NCBI GenBank assembly: GCA_002422395.1
Contig: DIUY01000028.1
Coordinates: 15,165-79,164, forward strand
DNA length: 64,000 nucleotides
Origin: Methylococcaceae bacterium UBA6146
GTDB lineage: Bacteria > Pseudomonadota > Gammaproteobacteria > Methylococcales > Methylomonadaceae
Direction of reading: 5' to 3'
Shown: piece after piece, positions 58,686 to 64,000 of the stretch
Layout of the letters: every line of letters begins with the position of its first letter
How positions within the stretch are numbered: position 1 is the stretch's first letter
Position numbers and translations under genes: made by a program
The notes under the pieces: model-generated
The model's input: only the letters and a program-made list of their open reading frames with translations
Told to the model about the DNA's origin: nothing
Database searches by the model: none

Positions 58686-59902
58686 TTGACTGTCCCGTTG
58701 ATGATTAAGGTAGGGCTGTTTTTATCGTTTATATTGACCGATTCAATGGTGCCGATAAGATCGCCCGGTTGTGCCATCGCATTGCCGGACTTGGAAATGC
58801 GCGCCAACAGTTTCACTTCACTGAAGTTTGATAGTTTCATGGTCGGCACCATCGCCATTGCATCACTTAGCGTAACACTCAATGGCAAGTCGCTAACTTG
58901 TTTGCGGACGATTGCCAACGGCATTTTGGGGCCGGATAGTGCTTGGGCATAAACAAAAACGGTGTCTTCGGGGCGGACGGCTTTTTGCAGTTCCGGCGCC
59001 AAACTGACGTGCACGGCAATGGTTATATCGGCGGGCTTGGCTTGCGCTACAGAGGCTGGTGGCGTGTCTTGCGGGCCGCCGATTTTAGCCAATAAACCTT
59101 GCACTTCTTGCTGTTCCTTAGAACCCGCCGGCAATAATGCCACCAGTTTTTGCCATAAACGGCCAGCGGTGGCAGTGTCGCCTGCCTGCGCTTTCGCCAT
59201 GCCGCCTAACCACAACGCAGCGACATTGTTTGGCTCTATGTCCAGCACTTTAAAAATCAATTCAGCAGGCTTGCCGACCAATTGCTCATCATTGGCAAAC
59301 GCAAGTGCATCGGCATATAACAACATGATTTCCGGCTTATCGCCCAGTAAACGGTAAGCTTGGGCGAACGCATCGGCGGCTTTAGGGAATTGCTGCAAAT
59401 ATTTGTAAGATTTGCCGAGCATTATCCAGCCTTCGGCATCGTCAGGGTTAGCTTGCATCCGCGCCGCCAGTTTAGCGGCCATTTTTCTGATGTCTTCAAT
59501 ATTTGGCGCATCCGGCTCTGCACCCAGCATCTCAGCGCTAGGTTCGATGGCGTTAAAATTTCCCAAAGCAGCGTACAAACCACCGGTTAAAAGCGGGATG
59601 GCCAAAACTAACAGATAAGCTACCCAACGCCCCGATAAGTCGGCGGTGCGTTGCTTGGCGATAGCAAAATCATCACTTAGCGCCAATTCCAACTCAAGCC
59701 GCTGGCCGTCGTAATCGGCCTGGGTCAAAACACCGGCCTGCAACTGGTCTTTAAGTTCTTGCAGACGTTGTTTGGCAATGTCTAGGTTACGTTTGTCCAT
59801 ATCCTCGGCGGCAACCGGCTGTTGCCGCCATAACGGCGGTAAAACAAACAGCAAGGCGATCACCACCAATAGGCTGGCAAATAACAAAAAATAGAGGTTC
59901 AA
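58682..59902 (-). CDS. ccmI: Cytochrome c maturation protein CcmI
   Basis: Inner-membrane chaperone that binds apocytochrome c and passes it to CcmF/H. The 406 residues have two membrane helices ('LLFASLLVVIALLFVLPPLW' at the start and 'VAYLLVLAIPLLTGGLYAAL' near 95). They flank a cytoplasmic loop with 'RLQELKDQLQAGVLTQADYD', and a periplasmic TPR region (about 140-270) and a C-terminal beta domain follow. This is the full-length CcmI/CycH type. Overlaps of 4 bases on both sides place it in the ccm operon. Confidence 0.92.
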   Translation of the reverse strand: MNLYFLLFASLLVVIALLFVLPPLWRQQPVAAEDMDKRNLDIAKQRLQELKDQLQAGVLTQADYDGQRLELELALSDDFAIAKQRTADLSGRWVAYLLVLAIPLLTGGLYAALGNFNAIEPSAEMLGAEPDAPNIEDIRKMAAKLAARMQANPDDAEGWIMLGKSYKYLQQFPKAADAFAQAYRLLGDKPEIMLLYADALAFANDEQLVGKPAELIFKVLDIEPNNVAALWLGGMAKAQAGDTATAGRLWQKLVALLPAGSKEQQEVQGLLAKIGGPQDTPPASVAQAKPADITIAVHVSLAPELQKAVRPEDTVFVYAQALSGPKMPLAIVRKQVSDLPLSVTLSDAMAMVPTMKLSNFSEVKLLARISKSGNAMAQPGDLIGTIESVNINDKNSPTLIINGTVK

Positions 59903-60357
59903 GAGTGGTCACCAGAGTCTAATAAGCGGCGGATTTCCGCCAAGTCATCGGCCTGTTGCTGGTTTATTGCGGCGGATTTACGTCGTCTGACGAACAGGTA
60001 CACGGCAAGTAAACCTATCAGCAAAAACACCACCGGCCCTAGCCACAACAAGCCGGTTTTGGCTTTAAACGGCGGATTGTACAGGACAAAATCCCCGTAG
60101 CGTTCGGTCATAAACTGCACAATCTCGTCACGCGATTTGCCCTGTTGCAGCATTTCGTAGACTTGCCGGCGCAAATCACCGGCCAATTCGGCGTTGGAAT
60201 CGCCAATTGTTTGGTTTTGGCAGACTAGGCAACGTAATTCCGAAGTCAAGGTTTCGTAAGTTGCCTGTTGCTCAGGATTGGCGAAGTCGTGTGATTCGAT
60301 ACCGGCCAGTGCAACTAGCGGCATTAGCAATAATAAGCAAATAAGTGGATATTTCAT
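59899..60357 (-). CDS. ccmH: Cytochrome c maturation protein CcmH (CcmL-type)
   Basis: Periplasm-facing thiol oxidoreductase that reduces the apocytochrome CxxCH cysteines. The 152 residues have a signal or anchor at the start, then 'LRCLVCQNQTIGDSNAELAG' (the LRCxxC redox motif), 'RRQVYEMLQQGKSRDEIVQF', 'MTERYGDFVLYNPP' and one C-terminal membrane helix. Length is normal for the single-domain form, consistent with a separate CcmI. Confidence 0.94.
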   Translation of the reverse strand: MKYPLICLLLLMPLVALAGIESHDFANPEQQATYETLTSELRCLVCQNQTIGDSNAELAGDLRRQVYEMLQQGKSRDEIVQFMTERYGDFVLYNPPFKAKTGLLWLGPVVFLLIGLLAVYLFVRRRKSAAINQQQADDLAEIRRLLDSGDHS

Positions 60358-60887
60358 GAAGGTTCGGCCTGTAATTGGGCAATCAGTGGCATTAAAATTT
60401 GTTGGACAAATTCGGGGCTTACCGGCCCGGTCAATTTGTGGCGGATGATGCCCTTTTTGTCGATGACAAAGGTTTCTGGCACACCGTAAACGCCATAGTC
60501 AATGCCAATCCGGCCTTCCTGATCCATAATGCTGACGTTGTAAGGGTTGCCCAGCGTGTTAAGCCAAGTTTTAGCGTCTTCAGGGGCATCTTTGTAATTC
60601 AGGCCGACAATAACCACCGCCTTTTGCCGCGCCAGTTCATTAAGCACCGGATGCTCTTCCCGGCACGACACGCACCACGACGCCCAAACATTAAACAACC
60701 AGACTTGGCCTTTTAAATCCGCAGGTGTCAGAATTTCTGAGGGCGCAATCAGTTTGAGGGCGCTAAACAATGGCGCAGGCTTGCCAATAAACGGCGACGG
60801 GATGTCACGGGGATTGAGGTTTAATCCCAAAGCTAGAAAAACCGCCATGATGACAAAGATAAATAGGGGGATGATGTATTTAAGCAT
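60354..60887 (-). CDS. ccmG: Thiol:disulfide oxidoreductase CcmG/DsbE
   Basis: Membrane-anchored thioredoxin-like reductant for CcmH and apocytochrome c. I start at ATG 60887 ('MLKYIIPLFIFVIMAVFLAL'), because this places the membrane anchor at the N-terminus as in the family. The 177 residues carry 'IPSPFIGKPAPLF', the active site 'VWASWCVSCREEHPVLNEL' (WCxxC) and 'YGVYGVPETFVIDKKGIIRH' with the cis-Pro. It should be preceded by ccmF, but two opposite-strand genes intervene. Confidence 0.93.
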   Translation of the reverse strand: MLKYIIPLFIFVIMAVFLALGLNLNPRDIPSPFIGKPAPLFSALKLIAPSEILTPADLKGQVWLFNVWASWCVSCREEHPVLNELARQKAVVIVGLNYKDAPEDAKTWLNTLGNPYNVSIMDQEGRIGIDYGVYGVPETFVIDKKGIIRHKLTGPVSPEFVQQILMPLIAQLQAEPS

Positions 60888-60945
60888 TATGATTTGTTTA
60901 TTTAAGGGGCAATAATCAACGGGCAAGCTCGATAATCGGCATAAT

Positions 60946-60974
60946 TTATCATTAGTTCATTGTTAGACTATAAT
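60946..60974 (+). promoter_or_regulatory. Candidate sigma-70 promoter for the nuclease-inhibitor pair
   Basis: TTATCA at 60946-60951 and a perfect TATAAT at 60969-60974 are separated by 17 bases and lie 38 bases before the ATG at 61013. The -35 is weak. Confidence 0.5.
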
Positions 60975-61012
60975 TATCTGGTTTTAACAATTTTAACTGA
61001 GGGGACACAGGC

Positions 61013-62002
61013 ATGCTCACATTTAAAAAACATTATGAACTTAAGTTCGCCAAGGCGCGGACACCTTTTAACCCCATAAACATTTTCATAGCGTCCGTTT
61101 ATATGACGCTCATGTTAGCCGCTTGTCCAACCACCGCGTTCTCCGACGAGGGGACACGGCCCATGTTAGCCGGTTGGTCAAACACCGCATTCTACGACGA
61201 TGGGACACAGCCCATCGGCATTTTCCCGGTTCCCGGCAGCGAAGTGCAACAAAATCAAAATATCGGTTCATCTGGTGACCTTACAACGTTGGCAATTCCC
61301 GCTAACCCCGGCGTTGACGTAACATTTAAAAGAAACCCCATCAGTATCAAACTCTATGATAGTGATCAAGTCGATGGGGATGCTCTCAATGTACTGTTTA
61401 ACGGTAAGCCGATTCCGGGTGTTCCCAGCCCTCTCGTGCTGTCCGCATCCCCCGGCATTACGTTCACCGTCCAACTGGAACCAACCGACCTTTTGCCCGA
61501 CCATGCCAACCGTCTGGAACTGATCGCCGTCAATGAAGGATATGGCCCGCCCGCTACCATAGGCTTGACCTTGGATACCAGCCAAGTCGCTGCCGGACAG
61601 ACACAATTTTATGCTGGCTTGCGGACCGGCCAGTCTATTGACCTGACGATGGGAATGAGCCAGATCAGTTATGACCCTATTAAATATCCAGAATCGTCAG
61701 CCCATGCGGCTGAGGCGCAAGGCTTGGGTTATGCGCGAATCGTTACCGTAGATCGTAGAGGAAAAAATGCAAGAAGGCGCTCATCAATTGCCAGCTATGA
61801 GTTGAACCCAATCAACGGGCTGAAACAGAATAGAGAACAACAAGACTACGACGAATATCCTCCAGCAATGTTTCTGGAGAACGGGGGAATGGCGCATGTG
61901 CGCCCAATTGATAGGAGTGATAATCGAGGTCAGGGATCCACTATCGGAAATTTAGCCCGTCCTTTTGCGGATGGTGACATGCTGGAACTTATTGTTCCAT
62001 AA
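61013..62002 (+). CDS. Putative secreted/lipoprotein NucA/NucB-type DNase
   Basis: The 329 residues have a hydrophobic leader with a lipobox-like 'LMLAAC' (Cys38). Two imperfect tandem 17-residue units follow ('FSDEGTRPMLAGW' and the next 'FYDDGTQP'), then a beta-rich region (about 75-215) that I do not recognise. The C-terminal part (about 220-329) matches NucA/NucB: 'QQDYDEYPPAMFLENGG' carries the catalytic Asp-Glu, and 'DRSDNRGQGSTIGNLARPF' the Asn/Gln/Gly signature. NucA-type enzymes are small metal-dependent DNases. It is transcribed against the ccm operon and followed by a ComJ-like gene. Toxin, competence or nutrient use of DNA cannot be told apart. Confidence 0.75.
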   Translation: MLTFKKHYELKFAKARTPFNPINIFIASVYMTLMLAACPTTAFSDEGTRPMLAGWSNTAFYDDGTQPIGIFPVPGSEVQQNQNIGSSGDLTTLAIPANPGVDVTFKRNPISIKLYDSDQVDGDALNVLFNGKPIPGVPSPLVLSASPGITFTVQLEPTDLLPDHANRLELIAVNEGYGPPATIGLTLDTSQVAAGQTQFYAGLRTGQSIDLTMGMSQISYDPIKYPESSAHAAEAQGLGYARIVTVDRRGKNARRRSSIASYELNPINGLKQNREQQDYDEYPPAMFLENGGMAHVRPIDRSDNRGQGSTIGNLARPFADGDMLELIVP

Positions 62003-62021
62003 CGACGCTGAAGCAGATTTT

Positions 62022-62534
62022 ATGAAATTTGGTTCCTTTAATACGGGCGTACTTTGGCACACAGTTTGGGTCTATGATCCTCTTGATCCCGGAGGCTTAT
62101 ACAGCCACATAACTAAGCAACATTGTAACCAAGGTTTTGTCTGGCGACCAGGTTGTGTTGGCTTTTTCGTCGAAACGGAAGAACCTGACCTGAGTGTTGA
62201 AATATGGATGGATGAAGCCGTACAGCTTGCATCTGATGTAGTCCGTGCTATCCAACTACCCTTCAAAGTTGGGCAAGAAGGTATCGTCATTTGTGGTGGT
62301 GATGGCGGCAAGGGCACGCCAGTTGTAATTCCGGTGGGTTCTTATGCGTTGACTTTTGAAAATGGCTACCTAATAGACCCTAAATCCGTCGACCCCATTG
62401 ATGTGGATATGCTGCCTATGTGGTGTCGGTTATGGTTCAACCGCCAAGACCACGTTGAGCCTAAAATTCTCGTTCAAGACGCCGAACTTAGCCCAACTTA
62501 TCCCTTATGTATGCAAGCGGAGATTATCCGTTAA
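62022..62534 (+). CDS. ComJ/Nin-like protein, probable NucA inhibitor
   Basis: I start at ATG 62022, 19 bases after the nuclease stop; an earlier frame would overlap the nuclease gene. The 170 residues resemble ComJ (Nin): 'QHCNQGFVWRPGCVGFFVET' near 32-51, then 'LPFKVGQEGIVICGGDGGKG' and 'IPVGSYALTFENGYL', the family's G-x-Y strand. In Bacillus, Nin inhibits NucA and is encoded next to it. The adjacent NucA/NucB domain here makes a nuclease-inhibitor pair likely. There is no signal peptide, so it would act in the cytoplasm, protecting before export. Homology is by motif memory and should be confirmed. Confidence 0.65.
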   Translation: MKFGSFNTGVLWHTVWVYDPLDPGGLYSHITKQHCNQGFVWRPGCVGFFVETEEPDLSVEIWMDEAVQLASDVVRAIQLPFKVGQEGIVICGGDGGKGTPVVIPVGSYALTFENGYLIDPKSVDPIDVDMLPMWCRLWFNRQDHVEPKILVQDAELSPTYPLCMQAEIIR

Positions 62535-62755
62535 GAGGCATAATGCACTTAGTTAAAGCCATATCAACTTGGGTTCTAAAGGGTACGCTAGCTATGGATT
62601 AGGCTTATTTAGGGATTTATTTTTAGCGGACGGATATTTATTCAGACCAACAAATCAGTAAAACGGACACGCCGCCCGTTGGACAGTTTTGAAGTTCTGT
62701 TTTTTATCAAGGTTTGGCGGTTTCGCTTAGCTTAGCTTTCGTTAGCGGCGCGACC
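62535..62755. other. Gap between the ComJ-like gene and ccmF
   Basis: About 220 bases between two convergent genes. No clear terminator hairpin with a T run was seen, and no coding signal. It must also contain the 3' junction of the insertion that separated ccmF from ccmG. Confidence 0.4.
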
Positions 62756-64000
62756 TTACCGTAACGTTATTGTTTTGCCAAGCCGATACCGCCGGTCACA
62801 AGCCGCGCACAAACCGCCGGCCGCCATCAGCAAACCGCCCAGCCAAATCCAGCGGATGAACGCCTTGTAATAAACGCGCAAGCTCCAGGCGCCGTTATCA
62901 TCCAAAGGCTCGCCTATCGCGACGAACAAATCCCTGAACAAGCCCGCATCAATCGCCGCTTCGGTCATGGGCATGGTTTGCACACGGTATACCCGTTTTT
63001 GTGGGTCTAGCTTTGCGACTTCTTTGCCGTTATGGCTGACCGTCAAAAAGCCTTGCTGGGCAACGTAATTGACCCCTTCGGTTTCTTTTACGCCGTGGAA
63101 TTCAAAGATATAGCCGGACATGTCCAGCGTGTCGCCAGGCATCATACGCACGTCTTTTTCAACGCTGTAAACGGAGGTTAAAGTAATGCCGATGACAAAC
63201 ACGGCAATGCCAAAATGCGCGAGTGTCATGCCATAAAAGCCGGCCGGGATACGCAACAGGCGTTGCAACGACCAGCCTTGCGCACCGGCGCGTTCGGCAA
63301 ATGCCCAGCCCGTGCTGGCGACCGTCCACAGAGCCAATGTCACGCCTAAGGCGGCGGCCCAAGAATAAAATGGCATCAGTAATGGTAGCAACAAACCGCC
63401 TGTGACACTGGCGGCGATCAGCCAGCGCAGTTGGTTAAACATGGCGGTTAGGCTATCGCGTTTCCAACGCAGTAAGACGCCGACACCGACGGCGACTGCC
63501 AGCGGTGCAGTTAGCGGGATAAACACCGCATTAAAATACGGCGGACCGACGGAAATCTTGCCCAAACCTAACGCGTCGATAACCAGCGGATACAAGGTGC
63601 CGAGCAGGATGCTGGCGGCAGTCACGACGAGCAAAATATTGTTGAGCAATATCGCCGATTCTTTCGAGACCAGCTCGAAAGTCGCGCTGCTTTTAACTTG
63701 CGGGGCGCGGATTGCGTACAGTAACAACGAACCGCCGACGACCACGGCCAAGAATATCAGTATAAACAAACCACGGGCCGGATCGCTGGCAAAAGCATGT
63801 ACGGACGTCAAAACGCCGGAACGCACTAAAAAAGTGCCCAGCAAGCTCAACGAAAAGGCAAAAATTGCCAGCAATACCGTCCACGTTTTAAACACCCCGC
63901 GTTTTTCGGTGGCGGCCAATGAGTGCATCAAAGCGGTGCCGACCAGCCAAGGCATGAACGACGCATTTTCAACTGGGTCCCAAAACCACCAGCCGCCCCA
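62756..64000 (-). CDS. ccmF: Cytochrome c heme lyase CcmF, C-terminal part (5' end outside window)
   Basis: Integral membrane subunit of the heme-ligation complex. The frame is open to the window edge, where the complement encodes 'WGGWWFWDPVENASFMPWLV', containing the WWD heme-handling domain. About 415 residues are visible with many membrane helices, including 'GTFLVRSGVLTSVHAFASDP', a conserved periplasmic His segment, and a C-terminal periplasmic domain and last helix ('IWLGGLLMAAGGLCAACDRR'). The usual ccmF-ccmG adjacency is broken by the nuclease/ComJ insertion. Confidence 0.95.
   Translation of the reverse strand, partial: WGGWWFWDPVENASFMPWLVGTALMHSLAATEKRGVFKTWTVLLAIFAFSLSLLGTFLVRSGVLTSVHAFASDPARGLFILIFLAVVVGGSLLLYAIRAPQVKSSATFELVSKESAILLNNILLVVTAASILLGTLYPLVIDALGLGKISVGPPYFNAVFIPLTAPLAVAVGVGVLLRWKRDSLTAMFNQLRWLIAASVTGGLLLPLLMPFYSWAAALGVTLALWTVASTGWAFAERAGAQGWSLQRLLRIPAGFYGMTLAHFGIAVFVIGITLTSVYSVEKDVRMMPGDTLDMSGYIFEFHGVKETEGVNYVAQQGFLTVSHNGKEVAKLDPQKRVYRVQTMPMTEAAIDAGLFRDLFVAIGEPLDDNGAWSLRVYYKAFIRWIWLGGLLMAAGGLCAACDRRYRLGKTITLR

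Noticed and set aside
1..64000. CRISPR array
   Set aside because: No regularly spaced direct repeats were seen; the repeated elements found are inverted-repeat MITEs and hairpins at irregular distances.

Overview
The window looks like chromosome of a gammaproteobacterial methylotroph, most likely a methanotroph of the Methylococcales. The main support is a tetrahydromethanopterin/methanofuran-type cofactor block at 35.7-39.8 kb (MfnB-like synthase, DUF447 protein, DUF6513 pterin-synthase-like protein, DmrB/AfpA-like flavoprotein, folP). A PEP-CTERM-associated acyltransferase and a System I cytochrome c maturation (ccm) operon fit this. The assignment is inference from gene content, not from a marker gene.

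Layout. 1-3.8 kb: housekeeping genes (purC end, mazG, PfkB kinase, dgkA, gcvH, grxC, DUF1289). 4.3-8.9 kb: a run of small stress-type genes, each with its own strong ribosome binding site (hemerythrin, a 26-residue membrane peptide, ElaB/YqjD-like, BON, glycine-zipper stress protein, DUF2383, cupin, EF-hand). 9.2-14.2 kb: an eroded defence locus resembling DNA phosphorothioation systems (two DUF4007 genes, one broken; the 3' part of a large ATPase; a PAPS-reductase-family protein; a cysteine desulfurase fragment), with one intact and one broken toxin-antitoxin pair. 14.6-17.4 kb: a zinc unit, zur plus a ZnuD-like TonB receptor, each behind a Zur-box palindrome. 17.6-20.3 kb: a graveyard of IS1-, IS481- and IS4-type remnants around tRNA-Arg(CCG). 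20.5-23.2 kb: universal stress protein and CPA2 antiporter. 23.3-24.1 kb: an internally deleted IS701-like element. 24.3-34.9 kb: an acquired-looking metal/efflux region with arsRCDA, a three-way chimeric pseudogene, a broken sensor kinase, and a TetR-controlled HlyD/FtsX/ABC/NodT export operon ending in a strong terminator.

35.4-45.8 kb: the C1-cofactor block, then a three-gene unit of YfiR-like protein, membrane GGDEF-EAL protein and TonB receptor with 4-base overlaps. 45.9-48.9 kb: aminopeptidase, msrB and two small exported proteins. 49-56.6 kb: a second defence island with a RhuM remnant, a type III restriction-modification pair (Res and Mod), a GIY-YIG protein and a DUF4411/ImmA-IrrE pair, with three copies of a hairpin repeat between the genes. 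57-64 kb: slyX, hemN and ccmI-H-G, then ccmF running off the window end.

The ccm operon is split between ccmG and ccmF by two opposite-strand genes that I read as a secreted NucA/NucB-type DNase and a ComJ/Nin-like inhibitor. With the decayed phosphorothioation-like locus, this is the most interesting system here. A second thread is a 96-110 bp MITE family (three copies) whose termini resemble the left end of the degenerate IS1-family element, suggesting a parent-derivative relationship. No rRNA or CRISPR array was seen.
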